DNA of 64,000 nt from NCBI RefSeq assembly GCF_016593255.1, contig NZ_AP023212.1:496001-560000 (forward strand), read 5' to 3'. The position numbers and the translations under genes are program-made. Position 1 is the stretch's first letter, and every line of letters begins with the position of its first letter. Below the pieces are notes generated by a model. The model did no database searches. It worked only from the letters and a program-made list of their open reading frames with translations, and was not told where the DNA came from. The stretch is from Hydrogenimonas urashimensis. Its GTDB lineage: Bacteria; Campylobacterota; Campylobacteria; Campylobacterales; Hydrogenimonadaceae. Below are positions 25,585 to 33,950 of this stretch, piece by piece.

Positions 25585-26868
25585 ATGCTGCGCTTCGCAT
25601 CCGCTCCCTCGGCAGATATGTCCATCGACGATCTGCGCGTGGCCATTTTCAACTATATCGTTGCCAGACAGCGGGGCGAACGGTTCATTCTCCGTATCGA
25701 AGATGGCGACGATGCACGCAACAATGAGGGAAAGGAGCGGAATATACTCGAAATATTCCAGCTCTTCGGGCTTCATCCTTCCGATGTCTCCTACCAACGC
25801 GACAATCTCACGATTTATCAACATATGGCGGTCAAGCTGCTGCAAGAACGAAAGGCGTTTGCCTGTTTCTGCTCCCACGAAGAGCTCGAAGCGAAGAAGC
25901 AATTGGCCAAAGAGCAAAAGAGAGTCTACCGGTACAGCGGCCGATGCGAACGGCTCAGCGACGCGGAAGTTCTCGCCAATGAAAAACCTTTCACGGTTCG
26001 GCTTAAAAAGCCTGAGAAACCGATAACGTTCGACGATCTCGTCACGGGACACCAATCTTTCGCGCCGGATGATATCGACAGTTTCGTCATCATGCGGACG
26101 GACAAAACGCCCACCGCCAATTTCGCCTGCGCCGTCGACGATATGATTCACGACATCTCTCTTGTTATTCGGGAAGAAGAGCATTTGAGCGACACGCCCG
26201 AGCAGATACATATCAGAGAGGCGCTCGGCTATGACAAGACGGTGGCTTACGCCCATCTGCCGGCCATTCTCGGCGCATCGGGGGAAAAAGGCTTGCCGGG
26301 CGTCAGGTGGCTTTTTGAAGAGGGTTTTCTTCCGGAAGCGATCGCCAACTACCTGATTCTGCTGGGCAGCAAAACTCCGACGGAGGTCTTTACGATGGAG
26401 GAGGCGATTGGATGGTTCGACCTCGCCTCCGTCTCCAAAGAACCCGTCCGGTTTGAGATAGACAAGCTTCGTTTCCTGAACCGTGAGCATATACGGCTGG
26501 CCGATTCCAAAGAGCTCTCCCGTGCCTTCGGTTTCGCGGACTCTGCCATCGGGGAGCTGGCAAAATGCTACCTCGAAGAGGGAAGCACAATCGGGGAGAT
26601 CAAACCGAAAATCGAGGCGATCTTCGCCGACAAACCCTTCGAAGGGGAGTGGAAAAGGCAGATGACGCTGCTGCGGGATGCAATCAAAAAGGGGCCGCTC
26701 TTTGAAACTTTCGACGAACTCAGAAGCTACCTGATGGAAAGGACGTATCTTGAAGGCGAAGCTCTCTTCACACCTCTTAGACTTCTGCTGACAGGATCCG
26801 AACAGGGTCCTGACCTTCGGACGCTCTATCCCCATCTCAAATCTTATCTACAGGAGATAGTCAAATGA
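25585..26868 (+). CDS. gltX2-type glutamyl-tRNA synthetase homologue with lost catalytic motifs
   Basis: The 427-residue length and many blocks fit the class I GluRS2 of Campylobacterota: LRVAIFNYIVARQ, FILRIEDGDDARNNEGKE, KAFACFCSHEELE and SDTPEQIHIREALGYDK. The ATP-binding signatures are broken: the HIGH site reads SIDD (residues 13-16) in place of HIGN. The KMSKR loop is missing, the region reading GASGEKGLPG (230-239), and the usual RGED reads REEE. Class I synthetases need HIGH and KMSKS to make the aminoacyl adenylate, so this protein is probably not an active GluRS. GluRS2 in relatives charges tRNA-Gln for GatCAB. It is coupled to yggT (ATGA). Confidence 0.88.
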   Translation: MLRFASAPSADMSIDDLRVAIFNYIVARQRGERFILRIEDGDDARNNEGKERNILEIFQLFGLHPSDVSYQRDNLTIYQHMAVKLLQERKAFACFCSHEELEAKKQLAKEQKRVYRYSGRCERLSDAEVLANEKPFTVRLKKPEKPITFDDLVTGHQSFAPDDIDSFVIMRTDKTPTANFACAVDDMIHDISLVIREEEHLSDTPEQIHIREALGYDKTVAYAHLPAILGASGEKGLPGVRWLFEEGFLPEAIANYLILLGSKTPTEVFTMEEAIGWFDLASVSKEPVRFEIDKLRFLNREHIRLADSKELSRAFGFADSAIGELAKCYLEEGSTIGEIKPKIEAIFADKPFEGEWKRQMTLLRDAIKKGPLFETFDELRSYLMERTYLEGEALFTPLRLLLTGSEQGPDLRTLYPHLKSYLQEIVK

Positions 26869-27140
26869 TTTCCGCACTTATGTTTGCCATCGTCAATGTC
26901 ATCCATACAATCATCAACATCTACATCTGGATCGTCATCATCGCCGCACTTGTCAGCTGGGTCCGTCCCGATCCCTACAACCCGATCGTCCAGGCGCTCT
27001 ACCGTCTGACAGAGCCGGTATACGCATGGATCCGCCGCTATATTCCGACCGTGGTGGGAGGCATCGACCTGGCACCGCTGATTGTCATCATCGGCCTTCA
27101 GTTCATCGACGTTTTCCTGATGCGCCTCGTTTTCCATTGA
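26865..27140 (+). CDS. YggT-family small membrane protein
   Basis: The 91-residue protein has two transmembrane helices (about 6-28 and 66-86). The YggT signature lies between them, with SWVRPDPYNPIVQALYRLTEP followed by the basic IRRYIP. YggT proteins have been linked to osmotic tolerance and cell division; the biochemical role is unknown. The start overlaps the stop of the gltX2-like gene (ATGA), so expression is coupled. Confidence 0.9.
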   Translation: MISALMFAIVNVIHTIINIYIWIVIIAALVSWVRPDPYNPIVQALYRLTEPVYAWIRRYIPTVVGGIDLAPLIVIIGLQFIDVFLMRLVFH

Positions 27141-27144
27141 TACC

Positions 27145-28776
27145 GTGCCGATGATGTGGGGTAAAGCTCTTGTTTTCGCCTTTCTGACTCCGCTTCTGCT
27201 CCATGCGGAGATTACGCCAAAACAGCTTGAAAAAATGCCACAAAGCTACGCCAAAGATTTCTATATCTGGCGTTTTTTCGATCAGAACATTACATCGGAG
27301 GAAGCGGACCGTGCCTTCTACCAGATCCGTTCTGTCAACTGGAAGCTCATCCACCGCTATGCGAAAAAGACGAAAAAACCGGGATTTGCCATGGCAGACC
27401 GCTGTCATCGGCTTGGCTACCGGAAAATTCCTGCCAAAGAGGCGGCATGCAGTGCCATCGCCGTCACTCCCTACAAATTTTCGAAACTCAAATACGCCGA
27501 CAAGTACAGGCTCATCGCGCAGCTTTCCGAATTTCCAGAACTGCTTCGATGGATGGATATCATGGTCGCCGAAGAGCCTTTCTACGAGCTCGTGCGAAGC
27601 GACAACGATACGTTCTTCGAAGTGTTCAACCGCTGCGGACGCGATTGGCGCGAAACCTATCTCGATCATCCTCTCCCGCCGAAGCTTATAGAAAGAGTCG
27701 GTGGCGACAGGAAATTCGCACAGACTGTCAAACTGATCGTAACGGACCGGCGCCTGGAGAGACTGCAGAACTCTCTGCTTGGCATCGACTCCAAAAAATT
27801 CGACCACCAGACCACCTTCTTCCTGGCCATGAACGCGCTGCGGCACGGCCATCCCGCACTGGCGAAAATCTATCTGGCGGACGCCTACAAAAAGGCATGG
27901 TTTCGTTTCGACAAGGACAAGGTCCTCTTCTGGCTCTCGCGGATCGATCACGAAAAACCCTATCTGGAAGCGCTCGGGAAGAGTTTCGACCTCAATATCT
28001 ATACCCTCTACGCCCACGAAAAGCTCCACACCCCCTGGCCCAGGATTGTTTCACCCACCTTTGGGAAAAAGCGCTGCCGCTACGATATCCGTAACCCTTT
28101 CGCATGGCTGAAGACTCTCAAAACGATCCGTGGGAAGAAGGAGGATTTTCTCATCGATTATGGCAAACGTTTCGCCTGTCCACAGACGCTTGGCCACTAC
28201 GCTTTCGTGATGGAGAGAGCCTCCCGCTACCATACCCACTACTTTCCGATCCCCTACGAAGAGGCGTACGCAGGTCTGGATACGGATGACAAGGCGCTCA
28301 TTCTGGCGCTCGCACGGCAGGAGAGCCGATTCATCCCCTCCTCCATCTCACCCTCCTACGCGCTGGGTATGATGCAGATTATGCCCTTTCTCGTCAAATC
28401 GCTGGCGAAAGAGAGAAACGAACCTTTCGACCTGGATGCGATGTTCGACCCTGTAACCAATGTCGCATACGCCAAGACCCATCTGACATTTCTCAAGCGT
28501 TCGCTCCATCATCCGCTTTTTCTCGCCTATGCCTACAACGGCGGCATCGGATTTACAAAACGGCTGCTGACGGAGCGGGAGCTATTCAGAAAAGGTGCTT
28601 ACGAACCGTGGCTGAGTATGGAGTTGGTCTATTACGATGAAAGCAGACGATACGGCAAGAAGGTACTTGCCAACTATATCGTCTACAAAAAGGTGCTGGG
28701 AGACCCTATCGACGTTTCGTCGGTCGTTGGAACGCTAACTGAACCGAGCCGTACGGATAGATTCCGAAGTCGATAG
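27145..28776 (+). CDS. slt: soluble lytic murein transglycosylase-like protein
   Basis: The 543-residue periplasmic protein has a short signal peptide (about 1-20, ending LLHA) and a long helical superhelix region (about 25-370). The SLT domain follows (about 375-500), with catalytic Glu in LALARQESRFIPSSISPSYALGM split across ARQESRF, then GMMQIMPFLVK and YAYNGG. Slt cleaves the glycan strand and makes 1,6-anhydromuramoyl ends. The start is uncertain: GTG 27145, or ATG 27151 or 27154, none with a clear ribosome site; coupling to yggT (stop at 27140) is likely. The last 71 nt overlap the convergent lipoprotein gene. Confidence 0.92.
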   Translation: MPMMWGKALVFAFLTPLLLHAEITPKQLEKMPQSYAKDFYIWRFFDQNITSEEADRAFYQIRSVNWKLIHRYAKKTKKPGFAMADRCHRLGYRKIPAKEAACSAIAVTPYKFSKLKYADKYRLIAQLSEFPELLRWMDIMVAEEPFYELVRSDNDTFFEVFNRCGRDWRETYLDHPLPPKLIERVGGDRKFAQTVKLIVTDRRLERLQNSLLGIDSKKFDHQTTFFLAMNALRHGHPALAKIYLADAYKKAWFRFDKDKVLFWLSRIDHEKPYLEALGKSFDLNIYTLYAHEKLHTPWPRIVSPTFGKKRCRYDIRNPFAWLKTLKTIRGKKEDFLIDYGKRFACPQTLGHYAFVMERASRYHTHYFPIPYEEAYAGLDTDDKALILALARQESRFIPSSISPSYALGMMQIMPFLVKSLAKERNEPFDLDAMFDPVTNVAYAKTHLTFLKRSLHHPLFLAYAYNGGIGFTKRLLTERELFRKGAYEPWLSMELVYYDESRRYGKKVLANYIVYKKVLGDPIDVSSVVGTLTEPSRTDRFRSR

Positions 28777-29203
28777 TATATTTGGTACCCGAAATGGATG
28801 GGAATTTGACGATGAAGTACTTTCCCCACCGATTGACATTGGGCATCAGCCTGTAGATATCGTCCGTGCTCTCCACTTTCTGGATAGAGAGGGGTTCCAT
28901 GCCGTTGAGCCGGATATGGTAATTCTTTTTGAACTCCTCCACATCCAGATCTGTGACGATGCCGACGAAAAAGAAGATTCCATCCTTGTAGGAGTATTTG
29001 TCGGGGAAAACCTCGTTCAGAAGCGTCGCACTGATGGCCGCTTTGGTCTCCAAACCGCGCACCACCTGGTCTTCTCTTGTGTAAACGAGCGCTTTTTCGT
29101 AGATTCTGTCGGGTTCAAAAAGCTCCGAAACACCATGCTTCGCACTGCATCCTCCCAGCGTCAGCACGAGTGTCAATCCTGCGAGCAAAAACTTTTTTTT
29201 CAC
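28706..29203 (-). CDS. lipoprotein of unknown function
   Basis: GTG 29203 with AAAGGG about nine nt upstream gives 165 residues, with an ideal lipoprotein signal (MKKKFLLAG, then LTLGGC). An upstream in-frame ATG at 29242 would place a charged extension before it. The mature part has no motif I recognise; it contains YSYKDGIFFFVGIVTDLDVEEF and a C-terminal beta-like FGIYPYGSVQLAFQRP. Tail-to-tail it overlaps slt by 71 nt. It may be anchored in the inner or outer membrane. Confidence 0.78.
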   Translation of the reverse strand: MKKKFLLAGLTLVLTLGGCSAKHGVSELFEPDRIYEKALVYTREDQVVRGLETKAAISATLLNEVFPDKYSYKDGIFFFVGIVTDLDVEEFKKNYHIRLNGMEPLSIQKVESTDDIYRLMPNVNRWGKYFIVKFPSISGTKYTIDFGIYPYGSVQLAFQRPTKRR

Positions 29204-29269
29204 CTGTCGGCCCTTTAAACTGTTATGGAAGAATTTTATCACATTATCCTTTCTTTAACCCTTTTTGGT

Positions 29270-29275
29270 TATAAT
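29270..29275 (+). promoter_or_regulatory. candidate -10 box for mobB-fbp
   Basis: TATAAT lies 29 nt before the mobB TTG. The upstream region is T-rich without a clear -35 box. Confidence 0.45.
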
Positions 29276-29304
29276 CGACTTCATTTTACATCGAGGTAGA
29301 CACT

Positions 29305-29802
29305 TTGCAGAAACGTTCGGCAATCGCCTTTACCGGCCCATCCAACAGCGGGAAGACAACCATCATCGAGAAGATAGCACGCGTGCTGATCAGAGATTAC
29401 AAAATCGCTATCGTCAAAAACGATCCGAAGGACAAAGCCACTTTCGATGTGGAGGGAAAGGACAGCTGGAAATTTTTCCAAACCGGCGCGGAAGTGGTCG
29501 TCACCTCGCCGACGAGGACCACCTACTTTTCCCACCGCCAAAAAACGATCGACGAGATCGTCCGGATGGTCGACGATTTCGACTACCTTCTGGTCGAAGG
29601 GCTCAAAACACTGCCTCTTCCCCGCATCGCCGTCTTCCGAAACAGGATCGACGAAAGCTATTTTTCCTGCTCCGAAGCGATCGCGATCGACGACAGCATC
29701 GATGTAAAGGATTACACCATTCCGCCCGGCATCGACATCCTCGATCTCAACGATGTCGATCAGATCGTCGGCTGGATCAAAACCCACGCAAAGGCTGTTT
29801 AA
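29305..29802 (+). CDS. mobB: molybdopterin-guanine dinucleotide biosynthesis protein B
   Basis: The 165-residue P-loop protein begins [19 protein letters not shown] and continues with the MobB-type [21 protein letters not shown] and [10 protein letters not shown] blocks. MobB binds GTP and assists MobA in attaching GMP to molybdopterin. Translation starts at TTG 29305 with GAGGT about nine nt upstream. Its stop overlaps the fbp ATG (TAATG); no mobA or moa gene is in the window. Confidence 0.88.
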   Translation: MQKRSAIAFTGPSNSGKTTIIEKIARVLIRDYKIAIVKNDPKDKATFDVEGKDSWKFFQTGAEVVVTSPTRTTYFSHRQKTIDEIVRMVDDFDYLLVEGLKTLPLPRIAVFRNRIDESYFSCSEAIAIDDSIDVKDYTIPPGIDILDLNDVDQIVGWIKTHAKAV

Positions 29803-30653
29803 TGACACTCAAACCCGTATTCGACGCCATTGAGCGATCCGCCCACCGCATCAAAGAAGCGATCACCAACGAAGACCTCTGTTACGGAGACTCCTGCAAC
29901 GCCACGGGCGATATGCAGCTCAAGCTCGATATCCAGAGCGACCTGATCATCGCTGAAGAGTTTTCCAAAATCACGGCAGTCAGGGCGATCGCCAGCGAAG
30001 AGAAGGAGGAGGCCGAAACCCTTCATCCCGAGGGACGCTTCATGATCGCCTACGATCCGCTCGACGGCTCCAGCCTGATCGATGTCGACCTGAGTGTCGG
30101 CACCATCTACGGAATCTACGACGGAGAGTTCCAGGCGAAAAACATGCTTGCCGCCGTCTATGTCGTCCACGGTCCGCGTCTTGAGATGGTTACGGCCTAC
30201 AAGGGGGGCGTGCGCCACTACATCTACCGCCACGGTCGTTTCGCCGAGCAGGAGACGATACGTCTTGCGGAAAAGGGAAAGCTCAACGCCCCGGGCGGAA
30301 CCCAGATGCACTGGTACCCCCATCACAAAAAGATGGTCGACGGGCTCTTCGCGGAAGGCTACCGTCTCCGCTACTCCGGAGGGATGGTCCCCGACCTGCA
30401 CCAGATTCTCCTCAAAGGGGGCGGCCTCTTCAGCTACCCCGGCACGACGGACAAGCCCGAGGGAAAACTGCGCAAACTTTTCGAAGTCTTTCCCTTCGCG
30501 TTCGTCTACGAAACGGCCGGCGGCGCCGCGATCGACGACAAGGGCAGACGCCTGCTCGATCTTCCCTGCAACGATCCCCATGAAACCACACCCTGTTTCT
30601 TCGGAAGCTGCTACGAAATCGGCAAGGTGAAAGAGGCCTATGGCATCGACTGA
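29802..30653 (+). CDS. fbp: fructose-1,6-bisphosphatase, class I
   Basis: FBPase removes the 1-phosphate from fructose-1,6-bisphosphate in gluconeogenesis. The 283-residue protein has [10 protein letters not shown] and the metal/catalytic signature [23 protein letters not shown]. The sugar-phosphate region reads [22 protein letters not shown] in outline (GGMVPDLHQ), and the active-site lysine region GGLFSYPGT follows. It is shorter than the E. coli enzyme (about 330) but within the range seen in Campylobacterota. It is coupled to mobB. Confidence 0.95.
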   Translation: MTLKPVFDAIERSAHRIKEAITNEDLCYGDSCNATGDMQLKLDIQSDLIIAEEFSKITAVRAIASEEKEEAETLHPEGRFMIAYDPLDGSSLIDVDLSVGTIYGIYDGEFQAKNMLAAVYVVHGPRLEMVTAYKGGVRHYIYRHGRFAEQETIRLAEKGKLNAPGGTQMHWYPHHKKMVDGLFAEGYRLRYSGGMVPDLHQILLKGGGLFSYPGTTDKPEGKLRKLFEVFPFAFVYETAGGAAIDDKGRRLLDLPCNDPHETTPCFFGSCYEIGKVKEAYGID

Positions 30654-30843
30654 GAAAAAAACCGATCAATGGGAAGTGGCACGTGACGAAGCGAAAGAGA
30701 GGCTTCTGGCGTGCCAGAAAGAGCATGGGGTCGAAAGCTGCATGAAATGCGAAAAGATCCTCGGATGCGACATCCGCAGCGACTACGTCAAGAAAGTCTA
30801 CGAAAGCATGAGCAAAGGAGAGGGAGGCGGATTCGAGTTTTAA
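30640..30843 (+). CDS. small cysteine-containing protein
   Basis: The 67-residue hydrophilic protein overlaps the end of fbp by 14 nt. It has four cysteines: LLACQKE, then [10 protein letters not shown]. The CxxC-x5-C arrangement could bind a metal. Its composition and position suggest a real gene seen in related genomes, but I know of no function. Confidence 0.7.
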   Translation: MASTEKKTDQWEVARDEAKERLLACQKEHGVESCMKCEKILGCDIRSDYVKKVYESMSKGEGGGFEF

Positions 30844-30935
30844 ACTAAAAGTTAAAAACTAAAAACTAAAAGTTTCGGTTTTTTCAATGTCAATTGTTAG
30901 TTTATTGTTAGTTTTTAGTTTTTAGTTTTTAGTTG
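30843..30935. repeat. AT-rich heptamer array forming a long inverted repeat
   Basis: The left arm (30843-30875) holds ACTAAAA/AGTTAAAA-type heptamers. The right arm (30896-30935) holds GTTTTTA repeats that are its near reverse complement (about 25 of 27 positions by eye). The whole could form a hairpin with a loop of about 20-30 nt. It fills the gap between the small Cys protein and metG. Confidence 0.75.
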
Positions 30936-30948
30936 AAAAAGAGGTTTC

Positions 30949-32925
30949 ATGAGCGAAAAATGTAAAAAAATCTATATCACCACACCGATCTATTATGTCA
31001 ACGATGTCCCGCATATCGGACACGCCTATACGACGATCATCGCCGATACGCTGGCGCGCTATTCGCGCATGGTCGGCATGGATGTCTTTTTTCTGACCGG
31101 TACCGACGAACACGGCCAGAAGATCGAGCAGGCGGCCAAAGCGCGCGGCAAGAGCCCGCAGGAGTATGCCGACGAGATTTCGGCCCGTTTCAAAAATCTG
31201 TGGGATGAATTTGATATCAGTTACGACAAATTCATCCGCACGACCGATCCCGACCATATGAAGGGGGTTCAGAAGGCGTTCGAGGTGATGTATGACAAGG
31301 GCGACATCTACAAAGACGTCTATCGCGGCCATTACTGTGTCAGCTGCGAAACCTTCTTCACCGACACCCAGCTCGTGGACGAGGAGTTCTGCCCCGAATG
31401 CGGCCGTTCCACGACGATCGTCGAGGAAGAGAGCTACTTTTTCCGTCTCTCGAAATATGAGGAGAGGCTGCTGGAGTGGTACGAAAGCAAACCCGAATGC
31501 ATTCTTCCCAAAAGCAGGCGAAACGAAGTGATCAACTTCGTCAAAAACGGACTCGAAGATCTCTCCATTACCCGTACCAGTTTCGACTGGGGCGTCAAGC
31601 TGCCGGAAAAGATGAACGATCCGAAACATGTGATGTATGTGTGGCTCGATGCCCTGATGAACTACGTCACGGCACTCGGATACGGAACCGACGAGAAACG
31701 GATGGATTACTGGCCCGCCAAAATTCATCTCATCGGCAAAGACATCCTCCGTTTCCATGCCATCTACTGGCCCGCCTTCCTGATGAGTCTGGGACTGGAG
31801 CTTCCCCACCACATCGGTGCCCACGGGTGGTGGACACGCAATGGGGAGAAGATGAGCAAAAGCAAAGGCAACGTCGTCGACCCAAAAGAGATCGCCGACG
31901 CCTACGGCCTGGAAAATTTCCGCTACTTCATGCTGCGGGAAGTCCCCTTCGGACAGGACGGTGACTTCAGCCAAAGAGCCCTCATCGACCGCATCAACTC
32001 CGACCTGGGCAACGACCTGGGCAACCTGCTCAACCGCATCATCGGCATGAGTGGCAAATATTTCGATTTCCGAATCGACAGCGAAGGGGTCAAAACCCAT
32101 CACGCATCGGAGCTTGAGGAGGCGGAAAAGATATTCTCCGGCATCGAACCCTACCTTTACGAAGTGCAGACCAACCGCTACCTCGAAGAGCTGTGGAAAA
32201 CACTGCGCATCGCCAACAAGGCGATTGATACCGCCATGCCGTGGGTGAAGATGAAGGAAGCGAAAGAGAAGGAGGCGATGGCGACCATCGCGCTGGTCGC
32301 CAACATCCTGGCGAAAGTCTCCGTACTCCTTCACCCCTTCATGCCCAAAACGACCCAGACGATTGCCGGCGCACTGGGATTTGCGATCACCACGGAGCAG
32401 TACCGCAGGCTGATCAAAGAAAAGAGTCTGCTGGAGAGTTTCACGATAAAGAAGATTCCACCCCTCTTCCCCCGCATCGAGGAGCCCCTCGTCGAAACTC
32501 CGGCAAAAAAAGAGGAGACGGCGAAAGAGGAGAAAAAACAGAAGAGAGGCTCCGAAAAGAGAGCGCCTTCCGAAACGAAGAGCGAAGAGAGCGGCGCAAA
32601 CCTCATCACGATCGACCAGTTCTTCCAGGTCCAGCTGAAAGTGGGCACCGTCGTCAAAGCCGAAGAGGTTCCCAAAAGCAAAAAACTGCTCAGGCTGCAG
32701 GTCGACCTGGGCGAAGAGCAGCCGCGACAGATCATCGCAGGCATCAAAGAGTGGTATGGACCCCAAGACCTCGAAGGCACACAGGTCTGCGTCGTCGCCA
32801 ACCTCAAACCGGCCAAACTGATGGGCATGCTCTCCGAGGGAATGCTCCTTGCCGCCAAAGATGAAGAGGGACTCTGCCTCATCCGTCCGGAAAAACCGAG
32901 GCGCCCCGGCAGCGCCATCGGTTGA
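30949..32925 (+). CDS. metG: methionyl-tRNA synthetase
   Basis: MetRS charges tRNA-Met. The 658-residue protein has TPIYYVNDVPHIGHAYTTI (HIGH site), a zinc knuckle with two CxxC pairs (YCVSCETFF and FCPECGR), and GEKMSKSKGNVVDP. After a charged linker (about 520-550) a C-terminal tRNA-binding (Trbp111-like) domain follows, with VQLKVGTVVKAEEVPKSKK. The ATG at 30949 follows GAGG and the AT-rich inverted repeat. It is followed 11 nt later by the Mur-domain gene. Confidence 0.98.
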   Translation: MSEKCKKIYITTPIYYVNDVPHIGHAYTTIIADTLARYSRMVGMDVFFLTGTDEHGQKIEQAAKARGKSPQEYADEISARFKNLWDEFDISYDKFIRTTDPDHMKGVQKAFEVMYDKGDIYKDVYRGHYCVSCETFFTDTQLVDEEFCPECGRSTTIVEEESYFFRLSKYEERLLEWYESKPECILPKSRRNEVINFVKNGLEDLSITRTSFDWGVKLPEKMNDPKHVMYVWLDALMNYVTALGYGTDEKRMDYWPAKIHLIGKDILRFHAIYWPAFLMSLGLELPHHIGAHGWWTRNGEKMSKSKGNVVDPKEIADAYGLENFRYFMLREVPFGQDGDFSQRALIDRINSDLGNDLGNLLNRIIGMSGKYFDFRIDSEGVKTHHASELEEAEKIFSGIEPYLYEVQTNRYLEELWKTLRIANKAIDTAMPWVKMKEAKEKEAMATIALVANILAKVSVLLHPFMPKTTQTIAGALGFAITTEQYRRLIKEKSLLESFTIKKIPPLFPRIEEPLVETPAKKEETAKEEKKQKRGSEKRAPSETKSEESGANLITIDQFFQVQLKVGTVVKAEEVPKSKKLLRLQVDLGEEQPRQIIAGIKEWYGPQDLEGTQVCVVANLKPAKLMGMLSEGMLLAAKDEEGLCLIRPEKPRRPGSAIG

Positions 32926-32936
32926 CGCACTCTTGC

Positions 32937-33950
32937 ATGCGGCTTGAAAGCGTACTTGCCGTCACGGGCGGCAGGCTGCTCAATTCTCCTTCCATTTCGG
33001 GTTTCGACACCGTCGCCCTCTCTCCGCGCAAAGTGACACGCGGCTCGCTTTTTGTTGCGAAACGGCGGGAAGAGATTGTCCAGGCGCTTCAACAGGGCGC
33101 TTACGGTATCATCACCGATCTTGATCTCGTTCCGCAGGATGAAGAGGTCGCATGGATCAGGACGGACAATCTTGCAGAGGCCATGGTCCGTCTCCTGAGA
33201 CTCTGGCTCGTGGAGAATCCGAGAAATATCCGATACGTTCCAGCCGCCGACCTCGAGTTCGTCGAGCAGATCGGTTCTCAAAGATCGCTCGTCATCATTG
33301 CAGGAAGCGAAGAGCAGATGAGCGAGACTCTCTTTCTCTCCCACGCCGAACAGATACTCCTATGCGGCGCCAGGCCCTTTATCGAACGAATCGGAGCCTC
33401 CGTCGAACCGATCGAACCGGCTCCCGTCGCCTGCACCGTCACGTCCTCGAAGATTTTCGAAACTTCGCTTGTTCTCGATGGCACCTACCATCCCCATCTT
33501 TTCGTGATCCCCTGCATGGTTCCACATCTTCTGCACGCGGTCGGTATTTTGAAAACACTTTCGCTTCCCTACTTCCTACAGCATCTGCACCATACTCCCT
33601 CCCTCAAGCCGGTTTTCGTCGACGCCTGCGGCCGGGAAGTGGCGTACGGATCGAGCGAACATGTGCTTGTCTTCGCCGAAAATTCGCTGCTGTGCGCATG
33701 CAAAGAGCTTTTTGAAAATGCCACATGGATCCGACGTAGGATCTTTTTCCCAAAACAAATTAAGTTCAATTGTGATATAAAAATGACGATGTATCCATAC
33801 GAATCGCTGGAGCGTCTGCTGATGACGATCCGCGAAGAGTTCGCCAAACCCGCCTATACAATCATAACGGGCACAAAACGCGAACGTGTGATGGAACATC
33901 TGCCACAGGATGATGCGATATTTTCGAACATGAACAAAGGACTCTTTTAA
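32937..33950 (+). CDS. Mur-ligase N-terminal-domain protein without ATPase core
   Basis: The 337-residue protein opens with a MurE/MurF-type UDP-sugar-binding N-domain (about residues 1-90). This contains GFDTVALSPRKVTRGSLFVA, matching the usual DSRKVxxGxLFVA, and AYGIITDLDL. The GTNGKT ATP loop and glutamate-ligase domain expected next are absent. The rest (about 95-337) is of unknown type, with FVIPCMVPHLLHAVGIL and several cysteines and histidines. It does not look able to ligate. The ATG at 32937 is preferred to the TTG at 32922, which overlaps the metG stop. Confidence 0.65.
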   Translation: MRLESVLAVTGGRLLNSPSISGFDTVALSPRKVTRGSLFVAKRREEIVQALQQGAYGIITDLDLVPQDEEVAWIRTDNLAEAMVRLLRLWLVENPRNIRYVPAADLEFVEQIGSQRSLVIIAGSEEQMSETLFLSHAEQILLCGARPFIERIGASVEPIEPAPVACTVTSSKIFETSLVLDGTYHPHLFVIPCMVPHLLHAVGILKTLSLPYFLQHLHHTPSLKPVFVDACGREVAYGSSEHVLVFAENSLLCACKELFENATWIRRRIFFPKQIKFNCDIKMTMYPYESLERLLMTIREEFAKPAYTIITGTKRERVMEHLPQDDAIFSNMNKGLF

